Below, one piece after another: positions 46,352 to 56,233 of a DNA stretch of 64,000 nucleotides. The DNA comes from Desulfuromonadaceae bacterium. Lineage in GTDB: Bacteria > Desulfobacterota > Desulfuromonadia > Geobacterales > Pseudopelobacteraceae. A program made the position numbers and the translations under genes. The notes beneath the pieces were generated by a model that saw nothing but the letters and a program-made list of their open reading frames with translations, did not search any database and was not told the DNA's origin. Each line of letters opens with the position of its first letter. Position 1 is the stretch's first letter. The stretch lies in contig JAQTXD010000002.1 of the NCBI GenBank assembly GCA_028688955.1, forward strand, positions 1 through 64,000, in the 5' to 3' direction.

Positions 46352-48014
46352 ATCTCAGAACCCCGATTTCTCAACCATTCCCGATGCGGTATATCAACCG
46401 CGCCGTCGCCGGCGCCTCCAGCTGGTCTGGATTATCCCGATCGTCGCCGCACTTATCGGCGCCTCACTGGCAATCAAATCATACGTGGAGCGCGGCCCGG
46501 TTATCACCATATCCTTTCCCAACGGTGAAGGGCTCGAACCGGGTAAGACGAAGATAAAATACAAGGAGGTACAGATTGGAGAGGTTAAGGGCATAGCAAT
46601 CGCCAAGGACAGGTCACATGTTGTAGTGACTGCCGAGCTGACCAGGGAGGCCGAGCGGTTTCTCGTTGCCGATACCCGCTTCTGGGTCGTACGCGCACGA
46701 ATCACCGGAGGTAATGTATCCGGCCTCGGAACGTTAGTGGGGGGTTCCTACATCGGGGTGGATGTAGGAACATCCGCCGTCAGAAATAGCACATTCAAGG
46801 GGCTTGACCGCCCTCCGGTAGTTACGATGGATGTGCCGGGACGTCAATTTGTCCTCCATGCAAAGGATATCGGTTCGCTCGATATCTCATCACCACTCTT
46901 TTACCGCCGCATGCAGGTCGGTGAGATTATGGCGTATGAGCTGGATAAAGACGGGAGCGGAGTGACTCTTAATGTGTTTGTCCGGGCTCCGTTTGATCAG
47001 TATGTCAAGCCGAATACGACCTTCTGGCAGGCCAGCGGCATTGACATAAGCCTTGATGCAAACGGGGTCAAGGTAACGACTGAATCTATGCTTACAATTA
47101 TGCTGGGAGGCATCTCCTTCCAGACTCCTGAAGACAGGTTTGATGCTCCGCCCGCACAGGCAAACAGCGTTTTTACTCTCTTTTCCAGCAAGGAAGAGGC
47201 GTTGAAACGTCCGGATACCGTCGTCGAGAATTACGTTCTGGTCTTCAAGGAATCAGTTCGCGGCCTGGCAGTTGGTGCCCCGGTGGATCTTCGGGGGGTG
47301 ACCGTTGGGGAAGTCAGCAAAATAAACCTTGAGCTGGATCCGCAGCGCAAGCAATTTTCAATGCCGGTCGAGATTCAGTTTTACCCGGAACGGCTGCAGG
47401 CGCGGTACCGGAGCACATCCCAGCAGCGAAAACCGGTGGCTACACGGGAATTGCTTAATTCACTGGTTGAACATGGATTTCGTGCCCAGCTCAGGAGCGG
47501 CAATCTGTTGACCGGCCAGTTGTATGTTGCGCTTGATTTTTTCCCAAAGGCCGCCACAGCTAAAATGGATTGGAGTAAGCCGGTTCCCGAATTCCCGACC
47601 ATCGCCGGAAGCATGGAACAATTCCAGGCATCGCTCATGCAGATCGTCAATAAGATAGACAAGCTGCCGATGGAGGAGCTTGCCGGTGACACACGGCAGG
47701 CTATCAAGACTCTCGACACAACCCTGAAAAATACTGACCAGCTGCTCAAGAATGTTGACGCCGTTCTCGTTCCCGAAGCACGCTCCATGCTGACAGAGAT
47801 ACGCAAATCTCTTGATGACGTGCGCAGTACGCTTGCCGAGGCACGAAAAACCATGGGTGGTGCTCAACAGACGCTTTCGGCTGATGCGCCGCTCCAGAAA
47901 GATCTTCGTGAAGCGCTGCGTGAAATGAATCGTGCAGGCCAATCGTTGCGCGGACTGGCCGATTACCTTGAGCGTCATCCGGAATCGCTTATCTGGGGCA
48001 AAAAGGAGAAATAA
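46341..48014 (+). CDS. pqiB: PqiB-type MCE-domain lipid-transport protein
   Basis: One N-terminal membrane helix (about residues 25-45) and three MCE/MlaD domains (about 48-135, with PVITISFPNGEGLEPGKTKI; 160-245, LDISSPLFYRRMQVGEI; 300-385, LAVGAPVDLRGVTVGEV), then a long alpha-helical C-terminus of the kind that forms the periplasm-spanning needle in PqiB. 557 residues, near the 546 of Escherichia coli PqiB. Overlaps the PqiA half by 11 bases. Moves phospholipids between the inner and outer membranes (family knowledge). Confidence 0.93.
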   Translation: MIDESQNPDFSTIPDAVYQPRRRRRLQLVWIIPIVAALIGASLAIKSYVERGPVITISFPNGEGLEPGKTKIKYKEVQIGEVKGIAIAKDRSHVVVTAELTREAERFLVADTRFWVVRARITGGNVSGLGTLVGGSYIGVDVGTSAVRNSTFKGLDRPPVVTMDVPGRQFVLHAKDIGSLDISSPLFYRRMQVGEIMAYELDKDGSGVTLNVFVRAPFDQYVKPNTTFWQASGIDISLDANGVKVTTESMLTIMLGGISFQTPEDRFDAPPAQANSVFTLFSSKEEALKRPDTVVENYVLVFKESVRGLAVGAPVDLRGVTVGEVSKINLELDPQRKQFSMPVEIQFYPERLQARYRSTSQQRKPVATRELLNSLVEHGFRAQLRSGNLLTGQLYVALDFFPKAATAKMDWSKPVPEFPTIAGSMEQFQASLMQIVNKIDKLPMEELAGDTRQAIKTLDTTLKNTDQLLKNVDAVLVPEARSMLTEIRKSLDDVRSTLAEARKTMGGAQQTLSADAPLQKDLREALREMNRAGQSLRGLADYLERHPESLIWGKKEK

Positions 48015-48016
48015 CG

Positions 48017-48640
48017 ATGAGGCACACCTTCAGCTGCGGGCTTCTCTGCTGTTTTGCGGCAGCCATGACACTCGGGTGCAGCAGCTCACCCCGGGTAACA
48101 TATTATGCTCTTGAAGCTACGGCACCAATTGTATCAAAACCGATATCACCCTCAACAGCGCACAAAATGATGCCAGCCGTCTCCGTTGAGACTCCGACCG
48201 TGCCGGAACTGGTCGATCGTCCGCAACTTGTGGAACGGAGTCACACAAACCAGATAGAAATACGGGAATTTCACCGGTGGGCTGAACCGCTGAGGAGCAG
48301 TATCCCCCGGCTGTTGGCGGACAATCTGGCACGCCAGCTCGAATCTGACCAGGTATCATTCTATCCGCAGAATATGGGAACCACTGCTGATTATCGGGTT
48401 TTTGTTGATTTCCAGCGCTTTGAGTCCGAAGGCTCCGCCGTAACAGTTGACGCACTCTGGAAAATACGACGTACGGCAGATGGCGTACAACAAACCGGGC
48501 GGACGCGGATTAAAGAATTGACCGGCGGTGAAGGATATGAGGCGCTTGTTGCCGCATACAGCCGCGCCCTTACGGCGGTAAGCAGCGACATTGCCGCGGC
48601 ATTTCAGACAGAGTGGAGTGCAGCAGCCATACAGAAGTGA
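48017..48640 (+). CDS. pqiC: PqiC-like envelope lipoprotein
   Basis: Lipoprotein with lipobox TLGCSS (Cys about residue 21), beginning PRVTYYALE after the lipid anchor, typical of the DUF330/PqiC family that docks the MCE needle at the outer membrane. The middle holds VELVDRPQLVER-type and RSSIPRLLADNLARQL segments. 207 residues. AAGGAG 8 bases upstream; begins 2 bases after pqiB stop. Last gene of the lipid-transport operon. Confidence 0.88.
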   Translation: MRHTFSCGLLCCFAAAMTLGCSSSPRVTYYALEATAPIVSKPISPSTAHKMMPAVSVETPTVPELVDRPQLVERSHTNQIEIREFHRWAEPLRSSIPRLLADNLARQLESDQVSFYPQNMGTTADYRVFVDFQRFESEGSAVTVDALWKIRRTADGVQQTGRTRIKELTGGEGYEALVAAYSRALTAVSSDIAAAFQTEWSAAAIQK

Positions 48641-48668
48641 ATCGACGGAGAGATACCGGGGGATCGAT

Positions 48669-49166
48669 ATGAGGGCAGCGATACTGACATTAAGCGACAA
48701 AGGTTCACGGGGCGAACGGGTGGATGAAAGCGGACCGGCCCTGTCGGCCTGGTTGGCGGAGCGTGGCGTTGTGACAACACAGAGCCGCATCATCGCTGAT
48801 GAATTCGACCAGATTGTCCAGGTTCTGACGGAATGGGCAGATACTGATGCCGCCGATCTTATCCTGACCACCGGCGGCACCGGTGTTTCTCCCCGGGACA
48901 TTACTCCGGAGGCAACACTGCAGGTCGTTGAGCGCGTCATTCCCGGCCTCGGTGAATTAATGCGCAGCAAAAGTCTTGAAAAGACCACGATGGCTTCTCT
49001 CTCGCGCGCCGTCGCCGGCATCCGCAAGCAATCGCTGATTATTAATCTTCCCGGCAGCCCGAAAGGTGCCCGGGAAAATCTGGAAGCGGTCTGGCCGACA
49101 CTTGGTCATGCCGTCGAGAAGATTCGCGGGGGCCAGGAAGATTGCGGCAACAGGTTTTCAAAATAA
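48669..49166 (+). CDS. mog: MogA/MoaB-type molybdopterin adenylyltransferase
   Basis: Activates molybdopterin by adenylation before molybdenum insertion. Signature LILTTGGTGVSPRDITPEAT near residues 63-82 and LPGSPKGARENL near 128 are typical of the Mog family. 165 residues. GGGGGA upstream of the ATG. Follows pqiC by 28 bases and overlaps nothing; a link to the lipid-transport genes is not evident. Complements moaC at 4.8 kb, far away in the window. Confidence 0.92.
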   Translation: MRAAILTLSDKGSRGERVDESGPALSAWLAERGVVTTQSRIIADEFDQIVQVLTEWADTDAADLILTTGGTGVSPRDITPEATLQVVERVIPGLGELMRSKSLEKTTMASLSRAVAGIRKQSLIINLPGSPKGARENLEAVWPTLGHAVEKIRGGQEDCGNRFSK

Positions 49167-49182
49167 ATCAATGGAGAAACCC

Positions 49183-50418
49183 GTGAAATCGAAGGATGCG
49201 GCACGTATTGTCGGACCTGAAACCGTACGAATGCTCGAGTTGGGGCACCCCTGGGTCGTTGCCGATACGTATACCCGAAAGTGGCCGGCCGGAATACCGG
49301 GAGAGACCATCGAATTGTACGACGGACAGAACCGTTTTTTAGCCACAGCCCTGCTCGATCCTCAGGATCGAATCATTGCACGGGTGCTGGATCGGCAGCG
49401 GGTATCGCTTGACCGTTCCTGGCTGACGGCGCGATTGCAGAACGCCATAACAGTGCGCCGCTCCCACGCTGATCTGAGCGATTCAACCGCGTACCGTGTC
49501 GTCAATTCCGAGGGTGATGGCTTGCCGGGACTGACGGTTGACCGCTATGCCGGCTACCTGATGCTTCAGCTCTACAGTGCTGCCTGGCGCCCGCACCTGA
49601 CGTTGATCACGCAGATTCTCCAGGAACTGCTTTCGCCGCTCGGAATTTATGAGAAAAGCCGGCCACAGAAGACCCGTGAACTGGAAGCGGTCAGTGATGG
49701 AAAAAAATACGGACGGCTTCTCGCGGGGAAAGCAGCGCCACCCCGGTTGGAAGTTTCGGAAAACGGCCTCACCTTTCTGGTGAGTCTGGAGCAGGGGCTG
49801 AATACGGGGCTGTTTCTTGATCAACGAAGGAATCGCCGTGAGCTGATGCAGCGGGTCAAGGGTAAGCGGGTTCTTAACCTGTTCTCGTACACCGGAGCTT
49901 TTTCTGTGGCAGCTGCAGCAGCAGGAGCCACACAGGTGACCAGTGTTGACGCATCGGCAGGCTACACCGACTGGGCCAAAAGCAATTTCACGGCGAACCA
50001 CCTTAACTCGCGGCAGCACGAGTTTATTGTTGGTGACTGCCTGACAGCGCTCAGCAAACTGGCTCAGAACGGTAAAACCTTCGAGTGTATCCTGATGGAT
50101 CCTCCATCCTTTTCCACCACTGCAAAAAACCGCTTCACGACCCGAGGAGGCACCTCTGACCTGATTGCTGCCGCGTTACCATTACTGGCCGATAACGGGC
50201 TTTTAATGGCATCGTCCAACCATCAGAAAGTTGATATTGCAGAATATCTGAAAGAGCTGCGACGGGGCGCACTGCATTCCGGCTGCGAACTGCGGGTGAT
50301 TTCCCTCCTCGGCCAGCCGGAAGATTTTCCCTACCCGGTAACGTTTCCTGAAGGGCGCTACCTCAAATTTGCAGTGTGTGTAAAATCGGATACGCTCTCA
50401 GGGAAAAAACAGCGATGA
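49183..50418 (+). CDS. Class I rRNA (cytosine-C5)-methyltransferase, RlmI-like
   Basis: N-terminal PUA-like domain (about residues 10-75, GHPWVVADTY ... GQNRFLATALLDP), EEHEAD-like middle domain with VNSEGDGLPGLTVDRYAGY, and a Rossmann domain with NLFSYTGAFSVAAAAAGA (SAM site) and DPPSF (catalytic IV motif). This is the YccW/RlmI layout that methylates C1962 of 23S rRNA. 411 residues using the GTG at 49183 (GGAG 7 bases upstream); the ATG at 49171 lacks a ribosome site. Its stop overlaps the next ATG (ATGA). Confidence 0.88.
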   Translation: MKSKDAARIVGPETVRMLELGHPWVVADTYTRKWPAGIPGETIELYDGQNRFLATALLDPQDRIIARVLDRQRVSLDRSWLTARLQNAITVRRSHADLSDSTAYRVVNSEGDGLPGLTVDRYAGYLMLQLYSAAWRPHLTLITQILQELLSPLGIYEKSRPQKTRELEAVSDGKKYGRLLAGKAAPPRLEVSENGLTFLVSLEQGLNTGLFLDQRRNRRELMQRVKGKRVLNLFSYTGAFSVAAAAAGATQVTSVDASAGYTDWAKSNFTANHLNSRQHEFIVGDCLTALSKLAQNGKTFECILMDPPSFSTTAKNRFTTRGGTSDLIAAALPLLADNGLLMASSNHQKVDIAEYLKELRRGALHSGCELRVISLLGQPEDFPYPVTFPEGRYLKFAVCVKSDTLSGKKQR

Positions 50419-50585
50419 AAAAACTTCTCAGCTGGGGTGGCGTCGGGCTGTTGACGACCGCCCTGCTTGATCCCGTGCTCTATTCCATGCTCGAACAACC
50501 AGTCCCGTGGGGGCGCGACCTGGTGATGGCGGCCACCGGAATCGGCTGTTTATACCTGCTGATCAAGCTCCGAAACAGTTTTTAA
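50415..50585 (+). CDS. Small membrane protein, unknown
   Basis: 56 residues with two hydrophobic segments (about 5-27 and 36-50: [17 protein letters not shown]). Its ATG overlaps the stop of the methyltransferase gene (ATGA), so it is translated through coupling. Short but with plausible coding character; no family recognised. Confidence 0.55.
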   Translation: MKKLLSWGGVGLLTTALLDPVLYSMLEQPVPWGRDLVMAATGIGCLYLLIKLRNSF

Positions 50586-50607
50586 GGGAACATTTATAGG
50601 TAGTGAA

Positions 50608-50931
50608 ATGGTAATTGAAATAAAAGAGATCGATATAAAGGTCGAGTTTTACCGCGGCTCCGGGCCGGGCGGTCAACACCGTAACACCACCGATTCTGCC
50701 GTGCGAATCCGGCACCTACCGACCGGAATCGTCGCCCAGGCATCAGAAAACCGCAGTCAGTTTCAAAACCGTGAAGTAGCCATGGAGCGTTTGCGAATTG
50801 CACTCGAGCGGCGTGAACGCAAAGTGAAGAAACGAATTTCCACCCGTGTACCAAAGCGAGCCAAGGAAGTTCGCCTTACCGGCAAACGAATCACGTCTGA
50901 GAAAAAACGCCTGCGCACAACCCTTGACTAA
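50608..50931 (+). CDS. GGQ release-factor-like protein (ArfB/ICT1 type)
   Basis: Contains the peptidyl-tRNA hydrolysis motif Gly21-Gly22-Gln23 within [18 protein letters not shown] and the following strand [16 protein letters not shown]. The rest is a basic tail (residues 70-107, [13 protein letters not shown]) that could bind the mRNA channel, as in ArfB ribosome rescue. It lacks the codon-recognition domains of RF1/RF2. 107 residues, shorter than Escherichia coli ArfB (140). Function inferred as rescue of stalled ribosomes. Confidence 0.85.
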   Translation: MVIEIKEIDIKVEFYRGSGPGGQHRNTTDSAVRIRHLPTGIVAQASENRSQFQNREVAMERLRIALERRERKVKKRISTRVPKRAKEVRLTGKRITSEKKRLRTTLD

Positions 50932-50963
50932 CCTCCCGCAAACTCTGTAGGCCCAGAATTCGT

Positions 50964-50992
50964 TTGACTCAACGGTGATAACACTGTAATTT
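50964..50992 (+). promoter_or_regulatory. Promoter of the plsC operon
   Basis: TTGACT at 50964-50969 and TAATTT at 50987-50992 with a 17-base spacer, about 30 bases before the plsC start. Confidence 0.6.
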
Positions 50993-51024
50993 GTCTGGGT
51001 TTATATACATGTTGGGAGTCCGTG

Positions 51025-51729
51025 ATGGTTCGCGCCTACCTCTATCTTACTTTTTTCATACCGCTGACTTTTCTTTTTTCCGTTAGCGCATTTATCTCGT
51101 CGTTATTTGATCAAAGCGGACGGATCTACGCATGGCATGCACGCCTCTGGGCCCGTCTGTCACTGGCGCTGAACTTTGTCTCCGTGACCGTTCACGGCAG
51201 CAAGCACCTCCCGGATGGCCCGGTCATTTTCATGAGCAACCATCAGAGCAATTTTGACATCTTATCGCTGCTGGCATCAATGCCCTGCCAGTTTTACTGG
51301 ATAGCCAAGAAGGAACTTTTTGAAATACCGGTATTCGGTCCGTCCATGCGGCGCGGCGGTTATATACCGTTGGATCGCGGCGATGGCCGCAAAGCGCTCC
51401 AGAGCCTGGATGAAGCCGCAGCGACAATTCATCAGGGGAAGAGCGTCGTACTGTTTCCCGAAGGGACGCGCTCGCCAGATGGCAATCTGCTGCCGTTCAA
51501 ACGCGGCGGTTTTATTCTGGCCCGTAAAGCGGATGTTCCGGTTGTTCCGGTGACCATAAACGGCAGCGGAGCTGTTAACCCTGCGGGACAAATAAGGCTG
51601 TATAGCGGAGACATCTCCATTACCCTGCACCCCCCGATTCTGTTTCCTGCCGAGATGCGCAAAAGCGACGCAGAAACCTGGATGATGGAGGCCGTCCGCA
51701 GCCGGATTGAATCGGCCTTGGAGCGTTAA
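51025..51729 (+). CDS. plsC: 1-acyl-sn-glycerol-3-phosphate acyltransferase PlsC
   Basis: Second acylation step of phospholipid synthesis at the inner membrane. Catalytic HX4D motif (SNHQSNFDILS, near residue 72) and the glycerol-phosphate-binding FPEGTRS (near 148) are present, with an N-terminal membrane helix (5-28). 234 residues using the ATG at 51025 (GGGAG at 6 bases); a GTG 3 bases upstream is too close to the ribosome site. The next gene begins immediately after the stop. Confidence 0.93.
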   Translation: MVRAYLYLTFFIPLTFLFSVSAFISSLFDQSGRIYAWHARLWARLSLALNFVSVTVHGSKHLPDGPVIFMSNHQSNFDILSLLASMPCQFYWIAKKELFEIPVFGPSMRRGGYIPLDRGDGRKALQSLDEAAATIHQGKSVVLFPEGTRSPDGNLLPFKRGGFILARKADVPVVPVTINGSGAVNPAGQIRLYSGDISITLHPPILFPAEMRKSDAETWMMEAVRSRIESALER

Positions 51730-51915
51730 ATGAAGATAGGCTACCAGTACATACCGTTGATTATCGCCGGCTTGTCAGCCGCGGCGTGGGGTTTTCCGGC
51801 TGCGCACCGCCTGAAACGTCCCTTTGATATTGCCGCGGCACTTGCTGTGTTGCTCGGTGTCATCGCCTTTGCAATCGGCATCCTCTTAACATGTATTCCC
51901 GGGTTCTTCAAATGA
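51730..51915 (+). CDS. Small membrane protein, unknown
   Basis: 61 residues with two hydrophobic segments (about 7-25 and 33-58: AAALAVLLGVIAFAIGILLTC). Starts at the base following the plsC stop and its own stop overlaps the next gene (ATGA), giving a tight operon. No family recognised. Confidence 0.6.
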   Translation: MKIGYQYIPLIIAGLSAAAWGFPAAHRLKRPFDIAAALAVLLGVIAFAIGILLTCIPGFFK

Positions 51916-52313
51916 GCGAACAGGCAAAAAGCATTATAACCAACGGAATCATCATCATCCTGATCAGCCTGCTGATGTTTGCTGCGGGAACCTGGTGGCG
52001 CATGGTCAGCCAGTTCGATGTAGGTGAGGCGGCCCTTCTCAAAGGCGATTTTACCGGCGCTGTAGCCGGATACGAATCTGCCCTCCATATGTACATCCCC
52101 TTCCACCCGACAATTGAAAAAGCGGCTGAGAAGCTCTGGAGCATTGGTGAAGCCAATGAACGCCTGGGTGATATCAACCGCGCCCTGATAGCCTATCGCT
52201 CCCTGCGGAGTTCTTTTTATGCTGATCGCTGGCTGGTCACCCCCGGCACAGTCTGGATCGAAAAATGCGACAAAAAGATTGCCGCGCTGGTACCCTTGCA
52301 ACATGAAAGATAA
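51912..52313 (+). CDS. Membrane-anchored TPR-like small protein
   Basis: 133 residues: membrane helix at about 10-27 (GIIIILISLLMFAAGTWW) and a periplasmic part with a TPR-like segment (AALLKGDFTGAVAGYESALHMY). The ATG overlaps the upstream stop. Sits between a small membrane protein and RNase J in the plsC operon. Function unknown; protein-protein contact is inferred from the TPR-like pattern. Confidence 0.6.
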   Translation: MSEQAKSIITNGIIIILISLLMFAAGTWWRMVSQFDVGEAALLKGDFTGAVAGYESALHMYIPFHPTIEKAAEKLWSIGEANERLGDINRALIAYRSLRSSFYADRWLVTPGTVWIEKCDKKIAALVPLQHER

Positions 52314-52316
52314 CCT

Positions 52317-53990
52317 ATGGATCTAATTGAATCACACTCGGCACTCCAGATTGTCGCCCTCGGCGGTTTGGGAGAAATCGGCATGAACATGATGGCCTAT
52401 CAGTACGGCGACGACATTGTCATTGTCGACTGCGGTCTCATGTTTCCCTCTCCTGACATGCTCGGCATAGACTATGTGATCCCCGATATCAGCTGGCTTC
52501 GCGAACGGGCAGACGACGTCCGGGCAATCTGCCTGACCCACGGTCACGAAGACCACATCGGCGCCCTCCCCTTTGTGCTGCAGGAACTGAAAATTCCGGT
52601 GTACGGGACCGCACTGACCCTCGGCCTGGTAACCGCCAAACTGGAAGAATACAAGCTTGCGGACTCCGTTGAACTGGTTGTTGTCAAACCCCGGGAAACC
52701 GTCTGTATCGGGTCATTCCGGATCGAATTTTTGCGGGTGGCCCATTCAATCGTTGACGGCTGTGCTCTAGCGATAACCTGCCCTGAAGGAGTCGTCATCC
52801 ACACCGGAGATTTCAAGATCGATCACACACCGGTAGATGGCCAGCTGACTGACCTGGCGTCACTGTCCCGCTATGGAGAAGCGGGAGTGTTGGCGCTGCT
52901 GTCGGACTCAACCAATGTGGAGCGCGAGGGATATACCCTGTCTGAAAAATACGTCGGTGAGGCGTTCGGTGATATCTTTCCGAAATGCAGCGGCCGCATT
53001 ATTGTTGCCGCATTCTCAAGCAGCATCCACCGGGTACAACAGGTTGCCGATGTAGCTGCCCGCTGCGGACGCAAGCTTCTTCTCAATGGCCGCTCGATGG
53101 TGAAAAATGTTCAGATTGCCCGTGATCTCGGCTACCTCACCATTGCCGATGAGCAACTGATGGACCTGCGGGAGCTGCCGCACCTGCCGCCGGAGCAGGT
53201 CTGCATCATTTCTACCGGCAGTCAGGGAGAGCCGATGAGCGCCCTGACCCGCATTGCCATGGATGATCATAAACAGATCAAGCTGGAAAAAGGCGACACC
53301 GTTATTCTCTCTTCACGGGTCATCCCGGGCAACGAACGTACTATTTCAGAGCTGATAAATCATCTCTACCGGCGCGGCGCCGAAGTGTTCCATGAACGTG
53401 TCTCCGAGGTGCATGTCTCCGGTCATGCCAGCAAGGAGGAGCTCAAGCTGATGCTAAATACTGTACAGCCGCGCTTCTTCATTCCGATACATGGTGAATA
53501 TCGCCATCTCGTCAAACATATCCAGTTGGCCCGGACCGTCGGTATTCCCGAGGAGCGCTGCATTCTGGCTACCAATGGTGAAGTTGTTTCGTTTTACTCC
53601 GATACCGCCGCGATTGTTGAGCATATCGAGTCCGGCAGAGTGTTTGTCGATGGCAAAGGGGTAGGCGATGTCGGCAGGATCGTGCTGCGTGACCGCAAAC
53701 ATCTTTCCGAAGACGGCATGATCGTCGTCATCATCGGCATCAACATGTCGACAGGCACAGTTATTTATGGCCCGGATATTGTCTCGCGCGGCTTTGTTTT
53801 TGAGGATGAAAACCAGGAATATCTGGAAGATGCCCGTAAGGTAGTCGCGTTTGCCCTGGAGGAAATCAACACTGAAATGCGCTGTGACGGCGAAGAGGTG
53901 AAAACCGCCGTACATCAGGCGCTACGGCGCTTCTGCAAGAAGACCATCCAGCGCAGGCCGGTGATTCTGCCGGTGATTATGGAGATGTAG
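52317..53990 (+). CDS. rnj: Ribonuclease J
   Basis: Metallo-beta-lactamase/beta-CASP ribonuclease acting in mRNA turnover with 5' exo- and endonuclease activity. Zinc ligands THGHEDHIG at residues 74-82, the later IHTGDFKID, and the beta-CASP motifs (LSDSTNVEREGYTLSE, ISTGSQGEP, HVSGHASKEELKLML) are all present. 557 residues is standard. It coexists with RNase Y (56.2 kb), a pairing typical of Gram-positives and also of many deltaproteobacteria. Confidence 0.95.
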   Translation: MDLIESHSALQIVALGGLGEIGMNMMAYQYGDDIVIVDCGLMFPSPDMLGIDYVIPDISWLRERADDVRAICLTHGHEDHIGALPFVLQELKIPVYGTALTLGLVTAKLEEYKLADSVELVVVKPRETVCIGSFRIEFLRVAHSIVDGCALAITCPEGVVIHTGDFKIDHTPVDGQLTDLASLSRYGEAGVLALLSDSTNVEREGYTLSEKYVGEAFGDIFPKCSGRIIVAAFSSSIHRVQQVADVAARCGRKLLLNGRSMVKNVQIARDLGYLTIADEQLMDLRELPHLPPEQVCIISTGSQGEPMSALTRIAMDDHKQIKLEKGDTVILSSRVIPGNERTISELINHLYRRGAEVFHERVSEVHVSGHASKEELKLMLNTVQPRFFIPIHGEYRHLVKHIQLARTVGIPEERCILATNGEVVSFYSDTAAIVEHIESGRVFVDGKGVGDVGRIVLRDRKHLSEDGMIVVIIGINMSTGTVIYGPDIVSRGFVFEDENQEYLEDARKVVAFALEEINTEMRCDGEEVKTAVHQALRRFCKKTIQRRPVILPVIMEM

Positions 53991-54018
53991 TACTATTCTG
54001 TCATATTTTACACGAAAA

Positions 54019-54043
54019 CGGGACCGGCAATGCGCCGATCCCG
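54019..54043. terminator. Bidirectional terminator between rnj and tyrS
   Basis: CGGGACCGGC (54019-54028) and GCCGATCCCG (54034-54043) pair with one mismatch. A T-rich tract follows on the plus strand and an A-rich tract (cacgaaaa) precedes, so it may serve both convergent genes. Confidence 0.7.
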
Positions 54044-54073
54044 CTTTTGTTTCAATCATGAACATACTTACTT

Positions 54074-55285
54074 CTACGAAACCACAATCCGCGCAAAGCG
54101 GCGCTTACCGATCTGGACGATGTACTCACCGGTGGCAGTTAATTCGAGGTTGGTATCACTGACCTTCTCACCATCCAATTTGACGCCGCCCTGATCGATT
54201 GCCCGACGCCCCTCACCGTTCGACTTGGTCAGACCGGCTTCGGTCATGGCCCGTGCCAGTAACACGACACCATCAACCATGGCAAAATTCACCTGCGGCA
54301 TATCTTCTGGTATTTCGTTCTCCTTGAACCGCTTGACAAAATTTTCCTCTGCAGCCTCCCCTGCCCCGGCGCCGTGGAAGCGGGAAACAATCTCGCGTCC
54401 CAGCTGTTTTTTGGCGGCCATCGGATGCAGCGAATGAGCCTTCAGATTGCTCTTCAACACCTCAATCTCTGCCAGGGTCATATCGGAGAGCAGTTCGTAA
54501 TAGCGCAGCATCAGCTCATCGGAAATGGACATGATTTTGCCGAAGATATCGTCTGCAGGATCATTTATGCCGATATAGTTGCCGAGTGACTTGGACATCT
54601 TGTTAACGCCGTCCAGACCCTCAAGGAGCGGCATAGTTAATACGCACTGCGGTGACTGCCCCCATTCGCGCTGCAGTTCACGCCCCATCAGCAGGTTGAA
54701 CTTCTGGTCTGTACCGCCGAGTTCAACATCAGCCTTCATGGCAACGGAATCATATCCCTGAATCAACGGATAGAGGAATTCGTGAATGGCGATAGGCTGC
54801 TGGGTCGTATAGCGCTTGTGGAAGTCATCGCGCTCCAGCATACGAGCAACAGTGTATTTCGACGCCAGTCCGATCATGCCGCCACACCCTAGTTCGTTCA
54901 GCCAGGTGGAATTGAAGACAACCTTGGTTTTCTCCGGGTCGAGGATCTTGAAAACCTGTTCCTTGTAGGTCTCGGCATTTCTGAGCACATCTTCGCGGGT
55001 CAGTACTTTGCGGGTTTCTGATTTACCGGTCGGATCGCCGATCATACCGGTAAAATCGCCGATTAGAAAGTTGACGTCGTGACCTAACTGCTGAAACTGA
55101 CGCAGTTTCTGGATCAGCACCGTGTGACCGAGGTGCAGGTCAGGTGCGGTTGGGTCGAATCCGGCTTTTATGACCAACGGAACTCCGGAAGAGAGGGACT
55201 TTGACAGTTTTTCTTCCAGTTCTTTTTCAATCAGTACTTCAACCGCGCCACGTTTAATGACGGCCATCTGTTCCAATACGGACAT
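54074..55285 (-). CDS. tyrS: Tyrosyl-tRNA synthetase
   Basis: Class Ic synthetase. HIGH-type motif HLGHT within [15 protein letters not shown] (about residue 45), KMSKS at [14 protein letters not shown]-like [13 protein letters not shown] (about residue 235), and a C-terminal S4 domain (about 340-403, [18 protein letters not shown]). 403 residues and the sequence pattern match the TyrZ-like branch. RBS AAGGAG. Confidence 0.96.
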   Translation of the reverse strand: MSVLEQMAVIKRGAVEVLIEKELEEKLSKSLSSGVPLVIKAGFDPTAPDLHLGHTVLIQKLRQFQQLGHDVNFLIGDFTGMIGDPTGKSETRKVLTREDVLRNAETYKEQVFKILDPEKTKVVFNSTWLNELGCGGMIGLASKYTVARMLERDDFHKRYTTQQPIAIHEFLYPLIQGYDSVAMKADVELGGTDQKFNLLMGRELQREWGQSPQCVLTMPLLEGLDGVNKMSKSLGNYIGINDPADDIFGKIMSISDELMLRYYELLSDMTLAEIEVLKSNLKAHSLHPMAAKKQLGREIVSRFHGAGAGEAAEENFVKRFKENEIPEDMPQVNFAMVDGVVLLARAMTEAGLTKSNGEGRRAIDQGGVKLDGEKVSDTNLELTATGEYIVQIGKRRFARIVVS

Positions 55286-55308
55286 AGACGCAACTCCTTG
55301 AAGCTGTA

Positions 55309-56094
55309 TCAGCAGGGAATATTTATACGTTCGATACTAACGGCCTTGCCGCTTGACTCATCCACTCCGATCACAACCGCATTCAGGCGGATATCCTTCT
55401 TGCCCACTTCAAATTTTGACGGCAACTGAGTCAGGAAGCGATGAATGGTTTCTTCCTTCCCCATGCCGATAACTGAATCAAAGCTGCCGGTCATGCCGGC
55501 ATCGGTCAGAAATGCCGTTCCCTGGGGAAGAATCCGCTCGTCAGCGGTCTGCACATGGGTATGGGTTCCGACCAGGGCGCTGACCTGCCCGTCCAGATAC
55601 CAGCCGAGCGCGGATTTTTCAGAAGTTGCTTCGGCGTGAAAATCTACAAAAATAATAGATGTTTCTTCCTTGAGGCGTTTTATTTCCCGATCAGCAACCA
55701 GAAACGGACACTCAAGGCTTTTCATGAAAACCCGCCCTTCCAGGTTAAGAACACCGACTTTGACTCCGCCAGGCGTAGAAATGACGGCACTGCCAAACCC
55801 GGGAGCACCGGCAGGATAATTTGCAGGGCGAAGTACGCGACCATCCGCAAGGATAAACGGCACCTGCTCCTTCTTATCCCAGATGTGGTTGCCACCGGTC
55901 AGAAGGTGAATGCCATGATTAAACAGCTCTCGTGCCACCTCGACGGTCAGCCCGAAACCGCCGGCGGCATTTTCTCCGTTAGCGATAACAATATCTATCG
56001 TATGCCGATCCACCAGACGATGCAGCTCTCGGGACAACGCCTGTCTCCCCGGTTTACCGACGATATCTCCAACGAACAGTATTTTAATTGCCAT
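55309..56094 (-). CDS. ymdB: YmdB-family metallophosphoesterase
   Basis: Calcineurin-fold phosphodiesterase of the YmdB/TIGR00282 family. [14 protein letters not shown] at the N-terminus, [20 protein letters not shown], and [17 protein letters not shown] are the metal-binding and family motifs. 261 residues. In Bacillus YmdB is encoded next to RNase Y and hydrolyses cyclic nucleotides in vitro; here it lies directly downstream of rny, the same pairing. Confidence 0.92.
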   Translation of the reverse strand: MAIKILFVGDIVGKPGRQALSRELHRLVDRHTIDIVIANGENAAGGFGLTVEVARELFNHGIHLLTGGNHIWDKKEQVPFILADGRVLRPANYPAGAPGFGSAVISTPGGVKVGVLNLEGRVFMKSLECPFLVADREIKRLKEETSIIFVDFHAEATSEKSALGWYLDGQVSALVGTHTHVQTADERILPQGTAFLTDAGMTGSFDSVIGMGKEETIHRFLTQLPSKFEVGKKDIRLNAVVIGVDESSGKAVSIERINIPC

Positions 56095-56233
56095 AGTTTT
56101 TCCAGGTTTCTGGAACGGCTATTTTTTGCACGATCACAGATGTCACGGGAGTGTGCGAAGGAATTCCACCCGGTACCCCGCACACGTGATCTCGAAGACT
56201 TACGCAGATAGTGCGATAAAGAGCCATTCCTTC

